DNA of 64,000 nt from Olsenella profusa F0195 (GCF_000468755.1 NZ_AWEZ01000062.1:1-64000), one strand, 5' to 3'. Shown: positions 43,140 to 51,239, numbered from the stretch's first letter. Made by a program: numbers and translations. Notes: generated by a model not told the origin, from the letters alone.

Positions 43140-44778
43140 CCTCCCCATACGACACACACGAAGCCTCAGGGCCGACGACCTCATCCGCACCTCCTCCGAG
43201 TCCAAGAGCCTCGCCCAGAGCATCATAAACACCGCCGCCATGCGTGGGAAGCTCCTCGAGGAGGCCCTCTCGCCAGCCCTGTCGGAGGAACGTGATGAGG
43301 CGGGCGACGACGCGGCGAGGACCGCCGGGAAGGCGATTGCGTCCCCTGCGAGGAGGTGGGCGCGCGCCGGGCGCACTGCGACCCGTAGCCCATCCACCCA
43401 CGGGATTCCGTCCCCCCTCCCAACCGCGGCACCGCCCGGGACGATAGCGGCGGAAGGGGGTGACGGGCCCGCGGGACGCGTGCTCAGGGGCCGGAGGAGA
43501 CCCCTCGCGGGCGGCGCGGGGGCGCCCGTGCCGTCGCGATCGCATGGTGCCGGTGGGCTCAAGGCCGTCCAGGACGTGCGGAACAGGAGGATCGCAGGTG
43601 ACGTCGCGCGGGCTGGGGCATCCGCCACGGCCAAGGAGGCGGGAGGCGTGGTGGGCAGGGCGGCGGTCGGCGAGAAGGCCAAGCTTCTCCTCGCGACCGC
43701 CTCCTCGACGCTGTTGGAGGCCGTCGCGCCCATCCTGCTCCCCGTCATTGGCCTTCTGATCGTCGTGGCCGTCCTGGCGTCCGCCGTCGGGGGCGCGTCC
43801 TCCTCCCCCACCTCGGCGGGTGTGGGCTCGCTCACCGGCGTCGAGGCCGAGGTGGCCAGGTCCCTACAGGGATACGGGTTCTCCAACCAGGCCATCGCGG
43901 CCGTGCTCGGCAACCTCAGGGCCGAGAGCGGCATGGACCCGGCCTCCGACGTGGTCATGGACGGACAGTTCAACTATGCCTACGAGCGTGCGTGCGGACT
44001 GTTCCAGTACACGTCCACCAGCCCAGGCACCGGCGAGTACTGGGCGTTCAGGAACTGGGCCGCCGCGAACGGAAAGGTCTGGTCGGACGTCGCGACGCAG
44101 ATGGAGTGGACGTTCTCCCGTAGTGGCGGCGGCTACTATGGCGCTCGCTGGGGAACCGCCCTCGCAGCTTCTGGCTACTACAGCAACTGCCCGGGCTATG
44201 CCGGAAGCGGCTACGACACGGCCGACGAGTTCAGGACCGATGGTGACGTGACGAGGGCCACCTACTCCTGGATGGCCTGCTACGAGAGGCCCGCCAACGG
44301 GCAGTTCGCGCACCTCGACCGGCGCATAGAGTACGCGCGTGAGTACCTCTCCCTGCTCAACGCAAGGGCGGGAGGCACCGCGGGCGGGCAGACATCCCCC
44401 CGCCAGCAGGCCATCCTCTCGGCCTGCGGCAGCACGCCAAGCCCCGGCGCGGGATGGTGCGCCGCGTGGGTGTCGGCCGTCTACAGGAACGCGGGGATCG
44501 GCACGTGGTCGGGAAACGCCTGCGACATGTACGAACGGTGGTGCACGAGCTCAGACCCCGCGGATCTCAGGCCCGGCATGATTATCGCCGTGTCGAGTCA
44601 CAGCCACACCGCCGCGGGGCGGGCCTACGGGCACGTCGGCATATACATAGGCAACGGCCAGGTCATGCAGAACGTCGGGGCCATAACCACCCAGAGCCTG
44701 GACAGCTGGATCGCCTACTACGGAACGACGGTCACCCCGCGCTGGGGATGGCTCGGTGGCACCGACCTCTCCCAGTAG
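43129..44778 (+). CDS. VirB1-like cell-wall hydrolase with lysozyme-like and CHAP-like domains
   Basis: 549 residues. A cytosolic Arg/Ala-rich N-terminus (1-195) precedes one membrane helix (ILLPVIGLLIVVAVLASAVG, about 204-224). A lysozyme-like phage-tail domain follows (about 238-405; QAIAAVLGNLRAESGMDP with a catalytic-type Glu), and then an NlpC/P60-CHAP-like domain (about 425-549; GAGWCAAWVSAVYRNAG with Cys, YGHVGIYIGNGQVMQNV with His). It would open peptidoglycan for the transfer channel. Both domains are outside the membrane. Confidence 0.88.
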   Translation: MQDSLPIRHTRSLRADDLIRTSSESKSLAQSIINTAAMRGKLLEEALSPALSEERDEAGDDAARTAGKAIASPARRWARAGRTATRSPSTHGIPSPLPTAAPPGTIAAEGGDGPAGRVLRGRRRPLAGGAGAPVPSRSHGAGGLKAVQDVRNRRIAGDVARAGASATAKEAGGVVGRAAVGEKAKLLLATASSTLLEAVAPILLPVIGLLIVVAVLASAVGGASSSPTSAGVGSLTGVEAEVARSLQGYGFSNQAIAAVLGNLRAESGMDPASDVVMDGQFNYAYERACGLFQYTSTSPGTGEYWAFRNWAAANGKVWSDVATQMEWTFSRSGGGYYGARWGTALAASGYYSNCPGYAGSGYDTADEFRTDGDVTRATYSWMACYERPANGQFAHLDRRIEYAREYLSLLNARAGGTAGGQTSPRQQAILSACGSTPSPGAGWCAAWVSAVYRNAGIGTWSGNACDMYERWCTSSDPADLRPGMIIAVSSHSHTAAGRAYGHVGIYIGNGQVMQNVGAITTQSLDSWIAYYGTTVTPRWGWLGGTDLSQ

Positions 44779-44794
44779 GCAGAAGGGAACGAAG

Positions 44795-45658
44795 ATGAAG
44801 GAAATCATACGCGTGCTCAAGGGGCACAGAAGGCTTGCGCTGTGGACGGCCGCTGTCATGCTCGCAATCGTCGCGGGGTCGGTGGCCCGATGCCGCGCCA
44901 TCCACCCGTCCTCGGCCAGCAGTGGGGAAGCAGGCGCAGCCGCCGAGCCGGACGCCATGGACAGCCAGCAGCAGAGCGACGAGGACGAGGCGGACGCCAG
45001 GCTCCCCGAGGCGGCGCTCGCCCTCAGGGCGAGCTACCCGGATGGCACGAGACAGCTCGTGTCACTCCTCACCGCCCATGAGTGGACGGCGCTCTCCGAG
45101 ACGCTCACGCTCTCCTTCTCCGAGCGCTGCATGCGCGAGACCAGGGAGGGCACGACCACCCTCACCGCCTACGTAATCACGGCAACCTCGACGAAGACGA
45201 CGAGGGAGACCACAGAGACGGGAGAGGTCGTCGAGAGCAAGGTCACGACCTTCTCGATCGAGACGCCGGATGGGTCCTATATCGGCACCCTCACGCAGCC
45301 GCAGTTCGACGGTGGCACGGCGACGCTCAGCTGTGACGCCTTCACCAACGCGAAGACGTATGACATGGCGGAGCCAAGCGGGAGGATCTCGGTAGGCGTG
45401 CCGGATGACTCCTGGTGCGACTCCGTGGGCTGCAAGAAGGAGGACATCGTCGAGGCAATCAACGACTACGCGTCGGCGCACTACCCCACCGCGACGAGCG
45501 CCACGTGGCTCTGCACGGCCTACTTCGACTACAGCACGGATGACGGGATGGGAAGCGTCCAGCTCGTATATGCGCTCGACAACCAGGCAAGTACCCATCT
45601 CACGGTGACCATCAACCTCTCTGACAAGACCGTGTCCGTAAGTGAAGGAGGCAACTGA
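44795..45658 (+). CDS. Conjugation-operon protein with N-terminal anchor, unknown
   Basis: 287 residues. One membrane helix (RLALWTAAVMLAIVAGSVAR, about 13-32) is followed by an acidic linker and a beta-rich external domain (TSTKTTRETTETGEVVESKV, SYIGTLTQPQFDGG, LVYALDNQASTHLTVTIN). Position between the hydrolase and VirB6 is where Gram-positive systems often encode a TcpC/VirB8-like protein, but the sequence does not clearly show that fold. It is joined to virB6 by a one-base overlap (TGATG). Confidence 0.65.
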   Translation: MKEIIRVLKGHRRLALWTAAVMLAIVAGSVARCRAIHPSSASSGEAGAAAEPDAMDSQQQSDEDEADARLPEAALALRASYPDGTRQLVSLLTAHEWTALSETLTLSFSERCMRETREGTTTLTAYVITATSTKTTRETTETGEVVESKVTTFSIETPDGSYIGTLTQPQFDGGTATLSCDAFTNAKTYDMAEPSGRISVGVPDDSWCDSVGCKKEDIVEAINDYASAHYPTATSATWLCTAYFDYSTDDGMGSVQLVYALDNQASTHLTVTINLSDKTVSVSEGGN

Positions 45659-46656
45659 TGAGCAGGTCCGTGCCGCGCATGGCGGAAGCCGCGAGGAGAC
45701 TCCGCCTGACGCGTTTCCTGATCGCCTTCGCGGGGTTGGCACTCGTGCTTGCCGTTGCCGCACCCACTCCCGCCCTCGCCGCCGACCTCCTAAGCGATCC
45801 GGCGGGGTGGTTCGCCGAGCTCCTCTTCGGCGGGTGGGCCAGGGGCCTCCTCAACGCGACCGTCGACACTTGCAACAGCATCTCCGGCTCGGGACTCGTC
45901 CTCACGCACTTCGCGGACCTCTTCGGGACGAACTCTGCCATCTATCAGCTCATGATGTCAGTCAACAACTCCGTCATCAAGCCGATCGCAGGATCCGTCC
46001 TTGCCCTCGTCATGCTCACCCAGCTCGTGAAGATAAGCGAGCGCGTGGACGGATCGGCCACGATGCCCACGGTGAGGGAGGTGCTGTCCCTGGCCGTCTT
46101 CTTCACGATCTTCTCGTGGCTCATCACGAACTCGGCGGACATCCTCATCGCCGTCTTTGACACGGCCGGCAGCATCATCGAAAAGATGGGCAGCCTCACG
46201 GGCACCGTCGACTTCACCAGCGGAGCCGACGGGCTCACGCTGACCTCCGGCTCCGCCGTGCCGGTCCTGCTCGTCTGCCTGCTGTGCTTCGTCCTCTCAC
46301 TCGTCGCGTTCCTCGTCGCACAGTTCATGACGTACGCAAGGGCGCTCCAGCTCTACATATACACGATGCTGTCGCCCATACCCCTCGCCCTCCTCGGGAG
46401 CGAGTACACGCGGCAGATGGGGATCGGCTTCCTCAAGAACTACGTCTCCGTCTGCCTGGCGGGCGTGATCATCGCCTTCATCATCGCATGCTTCCCGATG
46501 CTCGCAGGCGTGTTCGTGAGCGACATCAACGTCGGGGCCGGGGACAGCCTGGTCGCCGTCCTCACCGCCCCCCTCAAGCTCGTCGTTCTTCTGCTGCTCT
46601 TCACCTTCGGCATCATCAAGAGCGGGTCATGGGCAAGGGACATCCTCGGTGGGTAG
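45658..46656 (+). CDS. VirB6/TrbL-like polytopic membrane protein
   Basis: 332 residues. A signal-like first helix (FLIAFAGLALVLAVAAPTPA) is followed by about six membrane helices, among them SVLALVMLTQLVKISE, VFFTIFSWLITNSADILIAV and LIVLLLLFTFG-like C-terminal segments. The motif YARALQLYIYTMLSPIPLAL near 222-241 is characteristic of the VirB6-like proteins of Gram-positive elements. It forms part of the inner-membrane channel. Confidence 0.85.
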   Translation: MSRSVPRMAEAARRLRLTRFLIAFAGLALVLAVAAPTPALAADLLSDPAGWFAELLFGGWARGLLNATVDTCNSISGSGLVLTHFADLFGTNSAIYQLMMSVNNSVIKPIAGSVLALVMLTQLVKISERVDGSATMPTVREVLSLAVFFTIFSWLITNSADILIAVFDTAGSIIEKMGSLTGTVDFTSGADGLTLTSGSAVPVLLVCLLCFVLSLVAFLVAQFMTYARALQLYIYTMLSPIPLALLGSEYTRQMGIGFLKNYVSVCLAGVIIAFIIACFPMLAGVFVSDINVGAGDSLVAVLTAPLKLVVLLLLFTFGIIKSGSWARDILGG

Positions 46657-46683
46657 TAGCGTGGAGGAAGGAGAGGTGAGGGC

Positions 46684-47520
46684 ATGAGGGAACGCGAGAG
46701 GGAGGACGCCCGCGCCACCATAGCGCGGTACGAGGACAGCGTGGCCCGCCCCGCAAGGCAGAGGTTCCGCCCCGCGAGTGATGAGGCCCTCCTCGCCTAC
46801 AGCAGGCGATGCGCCGAGTGGCTGCGCTTCGGCCGCGAGGTCGCCTCCGCCCTGGACGGGTCGGCATCGCCGTATGACGCGGTGCTGGTGAGCGGTCACA
46901 CCCCGCCGACCCTCAGGGCCGTCGGCCTCGAGGACAGGCCGATCCTGCACACCCAGTCGCACGTCAGGGCGGAGATGGCCGAGAAGGACGACCTCCTGCA
47001 CCACCATGGCATACCGCTGCGCGAGTTCCTCCAGGTGCCCGAGAAGCTCGAGCGCCCATGGCTCGTCTTCGACAGTCCGCAGCGCGACCGTCGGGGGAAC
47101 CTCACCCACAGGGGGATAGTCGCCATGCTCGACGTCTACGACGTGGACGGCATACCCCTCTCTGCCTACCTGCTCCCCAACGGGACGGGGCAGTATCGCT
47201 TCGAGAACGTCACGTCGAACTTCATGACGAGCGTCTATGGGCGCGACCATCTGGAGGACTACATACGGAGGGCGGCCGACCTCGGCCTCATCCTCTACGT
47301 CGATGCCAGGCAGTGGGACAGGATAGAGGGAGACCCTCGCCGTGTCCCGGGGACACGATGCCTCGGGGCGTTCGAGGGCCTCGATGGCATTGTACATCGA
47401 ACCGGGTCCATAGGGGTGAGTGCGCCGCCTGCGTCAGGCCGAGTGGCCGCGCCTCGGCGGACGTACAGCTTCGGGGACATCGCGAACGAGTGCGAGGGAC
47501 GCGACGGCGGCCGATGCTGA
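46684..47520 (+). CDS. MuF-C / PBECR-like protein, candidate nuclease effector
   Basis: 278 residues. The central part fits the phage MuF C-terminal / barnase-EndoU-colicin-RelE-like (PBECR) pattern: DRPILHTQSHVRAEM, HHHGIPLREFLQVPEKLERP, WLVFDS, GIVAMLDVYDVDGIPLSAYL, NFMTSVYGRDHL, then LGLILYVDA. In mobile elements these domains occur in polyvalent proteins carried into the recipient. There is no signal peptide. It is the last plus-strand gene of the transfer operon, with GAGAGGTGAGGGC before the ATG. Family assignment is from pattern memory; toxicity is not shown. Confidence 0.6.
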   Translation: MREREREDARATIARYEDSVARPARQRFRPASDEALLAYSRRCAEWLRFGREVASALDGSASPYDAVLVSGHTPPTLRAVGLEDRPILHTQSHVRAEMAEKDDLLHHHGIPLREFLQVPEKLERPWLVFDSPQRDRRGNLTHRGIVAMLDVYDVDGIPLSAYLLPNGTGQYRFENVTSNFMTSVYGRDHLEDYIRRAADLGLILYVDARQWDRIEGDPRRVPGTRCLGAFEGLDGIVHRTGSIGVSAPPASGRVAAPRRTYSFGDIANECEGRDGGRC

Positions 47521-47556
47521 GCCCATCGCGCCGCCACCGGCTACCCCATATATGTG

Positions 47557-47616
47557 CTATATCCTGCAGAAGAGCCTCCACAGGACCTTGATGATCTTCA
47601 CGACAATCATGGCCAT
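47557..47616 (-). CDS. Tiny hydrophobic cationic peptide, possible type I toxin-like product
   Basis: Encodes MAMIVVKIIKVLWRLFCRI (19 residues). GGGAGG lies directly before the first ATG and 6 nt before the second, so the 17-residue form starting MIVVKIIK has a very good ribosome site. The peptide is a single amphipathic/hydrophobic helix with four basic residues, like small membrane-active toxins. A hairpin (GTCGGCCTCGCCGAGGCCGGC on the minus strand, slightly imperfect) lies between it and the upstream gene. No antitoxin RNA can be proven from sequence alone. Confidence 0.4.
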   Translation of the reverse strand: MAMIVVKIIKVLWRLFCRI

Positions 47617-47677
47617 CCTCCCTCGGATACTGTCGAGATTACTTCTTGCCGGCCTCGGCGAGGCCGACAGGGCTCTT

Positions 47678-48442
47678 TCATGAAGAATCTGTGTAGGATT
47701 CGGCAAGATCCTCCGCCGCATCCCAGGATTCCTTGATGGTGTCCATCGCAAAGGGAAGTGCACGGTATGCCTCCGCCATCGTACCGTCCCGGTTCCGGGC
47801 CCGCCATCGCGCCACGGCGGCAGCGTAGTTGGGCGACGAGACCCCCGCCGGGCTGTCTGCACACTCCCCCTGCCTCGCCGCAAGCACGCGCTCATAGGCC
47901 ATGACAGGCCAGCCATAGCTCCCGGCAATCCTCTCGTCGTCCCATTCTCCTCCCCTCGTCCCCTGGCTAGAGAGGCGGATGGCCTCGTGCAGGTCTACCA
48001 CCTGGGCCACGAGCGGCCTCCCGCTTGCCCCGGATCCCAGCCACACGCGGCGCTCCCTCTCGAAGTGCTCCATGTCAACGAGGCACCCGAACATCCTTCT
48101 CATCCTCCAGAAGCCATCTATGTCCAGGGAGACGATGCGGGCCACCTTCTCGGGGGGGATGACGTGCCAGACGCGACCCTCCTCGAGGGCCAGGTCGGAC
48201 ACCCGGCGGTCATACTCCCGCACGAGCGTCGTGGTCGTCTGCGAGTCCTCGCGCACGTCGTACCAGTAGATGTCTATGCGCAGCCCCTCGCTCTCGATGA
48301 GGTCGAGCCGGGGGACGAAGCGCGTGGCGATGTTGGCAGACCTGCCGTCCCGGAAGTCACCCCTGAAGGCATCCAGCGTCGTGGCATCGGACGTGCTGAT
48401 GTCCTCACCGCTCCCATCCTCATAGCGCACGAGTATCCTCAT
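47678..48442 (-). CDS. Hypothetical protein of the mobilisation operon
   Basis: 254 residues starting MRILVRYEDGSGEDIS. A mixed alpha/beta first half (LIESEGLRIDIYWYDVREDS) and a second half with DLHEAIRLSSQG and MAEAYRALPFAMDTIKESW. No membrane segment, no known motif; LPFAMDTIKESWDAAEDLAE is a helical tail. It starts 4 bp after the relaxase stop, so it belongs to the relaxase operon and may act in conjugation or be element cargo. Confidence 0.7.
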   Translation of the reverse strand: MRILVRYEDGSGEDISTSDATTLDAFRGDFRDGRSANIATRFVPRLDLIESEGLRIDIYWYDVREDSQTTTTLVREYDRRVSDLALEEGRVWHVIPPEKVARIVSLDIDGFWRMRRMFGCLVDMEHFERERRVWLGSGASGRPLVAQVVDLHEAIRLSSQGTRGGEWDDERIAGSYGWPVMAYERVLAARQGECADSPAGVSSPNYAAAVARWRARNRDGTMAEAYRALPFAMDTIKESWDAAEDLAESYTDSS

Positions 48443-48446
48443 GCCC

Positions 48447-49727
48447 TCACCGCCCCCTCTCACGCGCGCGGTTCCCGCCCGTCATGACCTCGGGGGCCAT
48501 CTGTCGCGCGTCCTCGTCCACGACGGCATGGCCGTGGTCCATGCCATGCCCTCCTCGTCCCTCAACGGGATGGCCCACGCGCGTCCCGTCCCCTTCCGAC
48601 CCCGACGGCCTCTCCTCGGGCAGGATATCCATGGCCCTGGCCACCTCGACGAGGTGCGAGACCCTGCCACGGCTCCCCTTGGGGGCTCGCACTGCGGCAT
48701 CTCGCAGGTCTCCCATGGAGCGGACCCCCTCCTTTGCACAGAGGTCGAGGAGGTCGGAGACGTCCCGGGCAGAGATGCCCATGTCATGGGTGACGCCAAT
48801 CACCTCCGGGGGCGTACCCCCTCCCCGCGAGAGGCCGGCCATCGCCCTCACCAGCGCCTCGCGCACGGGATCGGGAACCACGGGGACGCGCCCGGCGCGG
48901 GCATTCGCGATGCGGCGGACAACGGAGAAGCGCGTCCAGGAAGGGCCCAACCTGTGGCCCGTTATCCGCCATGCCTTGTGCCCATCGAGGGAGTAGACGA
49001 AGTCCCCATGGTTGCGACCCTGGGCCATCTCCGCGCTCACCCCCATGTGTGCGCAGGCCATCCTGAACTCATCCTCGCTCCTCGCCATACGGACGGCGCA
49101 GCCGACACGGCGACGTATGTCCTCGACCCATGAGTAGCGTCCGGAGGAGTCGATCTCGCGCGTGGCCATGGAGCGCGATCCGCGTGAACGATTGCCCCGT
49201 GGCCCCTGTCCCCTCCCCTCTTTGAACGCGCGGAGCCCATGACGTCGGGCACGGGCCTGCAGGTCGTCGAACATCCGGGCGTTGGCCCTCCTCGTGAGGG
49301 TCGGCGCGAGGCGCCTGCCCGTCACGAGGTTGGTGTTGTTCACGATGACGTGGGCATGGGGGATGTGTGCCTCGTTGTCGTCGTGGTAGTAGATGGCGAC
49401 CTCGTAGTCCCCGAAGTTCTGCCTCGCCCACCCGCATGCGATCTCCCGCAGCGTGTCGAGGCTCACGACGTCGAGGGGGTCGGGAGAGAGGATGAAGTGC
49501 TCGTACGTGCGGCAGCGCAGGGAGCCGCGTCCGGAGTCGTTACCGAAGTTCGCGCGCGTGTCGTCCATTTGCCTCCAGACGGGGCGTTTCCCCCACACGT
49601 CGTCGCATGGCTCCACCAGGTTGATGAGGTCGTGGGCGAGCTCCCTCCCCTCTTTCGTGAGGTAGCGGATCACGCCACGGCAGGAGGTATGGCCACTAAT
49701 GGACTTTAGGACGGGCATGCCCATCAT
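48447..49727 (-). CDS. MobA/VirD2-type relaxase
   Basis: 426 residues. The nucleophile motif region is RGVIRYLTKEGR (Tyr22), and the metal-binding His triad is in EAHIPHAHVIVNNTNLVTGR near residue 120-140. Both are typical of MOBP-like relaxases. It nicks oriT, stays covalently attached, and is moved through the channel by VirD4. The C-terminal 80 residues are low-complexity. The start is uncertain among three close Mets. It overlaps MobC by 32 bp. Confidence 0.9.
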   Translation of the reverse strand: MMGMPVLKSISGHTSCRGVIRYLTKEGRELAHDLINLVEPCDDVWGKRPVWRQMDDTRANFGNDSGRGSLRCRTYEHFILSPDPLDVVSLDTLREIACGWARQNFGDYEVAIYYHDDNEAHIPHAHVIVNNTNLVTGRRLAPTLTRRANARMFDDLQARARRHGLRAFKEGRGQGPRGNRSRGSRSMATREIDSSGRYSWVEDIRRRVGCAVRMARSEDEFRMACAHMGVSAEMAQGRNHGDFVYSLDGHKAWRITGHRLGPSWTRFSVVRRIANARAGRVPVVPDPVREALVRAMAGLSRGGGTPPEVIGVTHDMGISARDVSDLLDLCAKEGVRSMGDLRDAAVRAPKGSRGRVSHLVEVARAMDILPEERPSGSEGDGTRVGHPVEGRGGHGMDHGHAVVDEDARQMAPEVMTGGNRARERGR

Positions 49728-50172
49728 CCATCTTAAGCGTGGGAGTCCCCCTCAGCCCCTCGAGCATGGTGACGATGGAGTCCAGCCGCCTCCCCCTCTC
49801 CTGGGCCTGCTGGCCTATGGACTCGGCCTGCCGTGACAGAAACTCGACGGTGTCAGGCGGGAGGTTGAGGGTGGCCGTGCTGAGGACGTGGGCGATCGTG
49901 TTTGCCGCGCGCGCCTCCTGATTGAGGTTCACGCCCCACCGGTTGAGCTCCCGCTGGATGCCATGCCAGGTTCCATGGTCGAGGATGAGCACTGTCGTGC
50001 CACCCCGGAGGTCTGCGCCATTCACGCCCGCGCGGTGCACCGCAAGTGCCGAGAGGCGCATGAAGGAGCTCACGGTGAGGCCGGCCTCCGCGGCCGCCCA
50101 CCTGATTTCCCTGTGCTCCTCGGGCGTCATGCGGACGTAGCACCGCTCGGTCCGCCGATGGGACTTCCCCAT
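49696..50172 (-). CDS. MobC-like relaxosome accessory protein
   Basis: 158 residues. A ribbon-helix-helix-like N-terminus (CYVRMTPEEHREIRWAAAEA, GLTVSSFMRLSAL) is followed by the MobC motif RELNRWGVNLNQEARAANTI and a coiled-coil tail. MobC proteins bind oriT and help the relaxase nick. GAGGAGG precedes the ATG. The gene-poor, palindrome-rich region upstream is the natural place for oriT. Confidence 0.88.
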   Translation of the reverse strand: MGKSHRRTERCYVRMTPEEHREIRWAAAEAGLTVSSFMRLSALAVHRAGVNGADLRGGTTVLILDHGTWHGIQRELNRWGVNLNQEARAANTIAHVLSTATLNLPPDTVEFLSRQAESIGQQAQERGRRLDSIVTMLEGLRGTPTLKMDDGHARPKVH

Positions 50173-50182
50173 GCCCGCCTCC

Positions 50183-50404
50183 TCAAAGACGCACGCCGCC
50201 CGCTGGCCCGGTGACGGGGCCGAAACTGACCACGTTCAGCACGACCGCCCTCTCAAGCCCCTGGTCGCGCGCGATGTCCTCTCCCATCTCGGTCACCTCG
50301 CCCGGGCTAGCGAGCGGAGACGGGCGCGAGACCTCCACCGACCCGAAGCCGATGCCGCCGCTGCGGCTGAGGCACACGTAGGCGACGTGATACTGATAGC
50401 CCAT
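50183..50404 (-). CDS. Small conserved-looking protein beside the oriT region
   Basis: 73 residues starting MGYQYHVAYVCLSRSGGIGF and continuing to VLNVVSFGPVTGP. GGAGGGAGCGGCC precedes the ATG. The alternation of hydrophobic residues suggests a small beta-rich protein. It starts the mobilisation operon, 10 bp before MobC. No family recognised; a role in transfer is likely from position only. Confidence 0.6.
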   Translation of the reverse strand: MGYQYHVAYVCLSRSGGIGFGSVEVSRPSPLASPGEVTEMGEDIARDQGLERAVVLNVVSFGPVTGPAGGVRL

Positions 50405-50660
50405 GGCCGCTCCCTCCTGGGGGCTGGCGCTCCCGTCCCCCTGTCCCTCTCGCCCTGCGCCCTTGGGGCCGTCCCCCCGCGCCAGTTCCGCGTCTCGGAC
50501 GCGCCCGATGGCCGGGAGTGTGCACCCCACGGCGCGCGTATCAGCCACCTCGCCCCCCTCGTCACTGGGCCTCATCGCTTGGCCCTCCTCTCCGTCACGA
50601 CCTTCTGGCGCGCAACAGAACTCATATGCGCGTCTCCCGCCCGACTCGGGCGGGACAAGA

Positions 50661-50720
50661 CGGCTGCCGCGGCAGCCGGTGGTTTGTACGTACGCCCCAA
50701 GGGGCGTACGTACAAACCAC
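50661..50720. repeat. Two adjacent perfect palindromes upstream of the mobilisation genes
   Basis: CGGCTGCCG/CGGCAGCCG (50661-50678) abuts a 42-bp palindrome (50679-50720) with 20-bp arms, the left one GTGGTTTGTACGTACGCCCC, and only AA between the arms. Such near-zero-loop palindromes can extrude as cruciforms. Their place 260-310 bp before the small mobilisation gene suits oriT or a relaxosome binding site. Confidence 0.9.
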
Positions 50721-50773
50721 GAATCTTGCTTCCCTTCGCCACCCACGATTCTATACCAACTTATTCATCCGGT

Positions 50774-50879
50774 GTGGGACGGATCCCCACGTCGGAGTTT
50801 TCAATGGCGCGAGGATAGGGGACCCCTAAAATCCCCGGCGCAGCGGTGTTGTAAACTCCGACGTGGGGATCCGTCCCAC
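50774..50879. repeat. 27-bp perfect inverted repeat with 52-bp spacer
   Basis: Arms 50774-50800 and 50853-50879 are exact complements (ends GTGGGACGGATCCCCACGTC and the reverse). The spacer contains a smaller AGGGG/CCCCT dyad. Layout, two long arms around about 50 bp, is that of an invertible or cruciform element, oriT arm or strong RNA structure. No gene lies between 50405 and 51102. Confidence 0.9.
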
Positions 50880-51055
50880 TGGGAGGAGGTGGACCTCCCG
50901 GGTCCCATGTGTAGGTCCTGTGCTCCCCTCTTCTGATATTATGAATAATATCAATATATAATCGCATATATCAATATAGTGAGGGGACACGTTCGGGCAT
51001 GCGCGCCGCCGATGCCGTTGCGCATGCCCCCGCCTGGCACCAGGACGCCGTTGCG

Positions 51056-51093
51056 CAAAAAAGAACCCGCCCACCTCTTCGCAGGTGGGCGGG
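51056..51093 (-). terminator. Intrinsic terminator of tRNA-Phe supplied by the element
   Basis: On the minus strand CCCGCCCACCT, loop GCGAAG, AGGTGGGCGGG, then TTCTTTTTT: an 11-bp stem (51066-51076 with 51083-51093) with a good U-tract, 10 bp past the tRNA 3' end. It replaces the original terminator that was displaced to 30988-31017. Confidence 0.9.
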
Positions 51094-51102
51094 TGTTTCT
51101 GG

Positions 51103-51147
51103 TGGTGGCGGGGAAGGGAATCGAACCCCTGACACGGGGATTTTCAG
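51103..51147. repeat. attR: element-borne 3' half of tRNA-Phe
   Basis: 45 bp identical to 31026-31070. Crossing over inside this core, probably near the anticodon stem-loop, rebuilds a full-length tRNA on this side. Confidence 0.92.
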
Positions 51148-51178
51148 TCCCCTGCTCTACCAACTGAGCTACCCAGCC
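51103..51178 (-). tRNA. tRNA-Phe (GAA)
   Basis: A complete 76-nt cloverleaf with encoded CCA: D-arm GCTCAGTTGGTAGAGC, anticodon arm GGGGA CTGAAAA TCCCC (anticodon GAA), T-loop TTCGATT. The acceptor strands GGCTGGG and CCCCGCC pair at six of seven positions; U4 faces C69. The 3' half (51103-51147) is shared with the 31026-31070 fragment, so it came with the integrated element; the 5' half is chromosomal. Confidence 0.95.
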
Positions 51179-51239
51179 GACATGCTGCTATGCAGCTTGC
51201 TAAGTGTAGCAAAGATTTGGTGGACGTCAACGCTCTTTT

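Larger units (their letters stand above)
31026..51147. mobile_element. Integrative conjugative element of about 20.1 kb inserted in tRNA-Phe
   Basis: Bounded by two identical 45-bp copies of the 3' part of tRNA-Phe (31026-31070 and 51103-51147). Inside are an integrase next to one end, regulators, an excisionase-like gene, a replication-initiator-like gene, a type IV secretion set (VirD4, Maff2-like, PrgI, VirB4, VirB1-like hydrolase, VirB6) and a mobilisation set (MobA-type relaxase, MobC, palindrome-rich oriT region). The flanking genes (glgA on the left, tRNA-Phe on the right) are chromosomal. Everything needed for transfer seems present. I find no resistance gene; the only cargo-like genes are a MuF-C/PBECR-like protein and an unknown gene. 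Confidence 0.9.
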
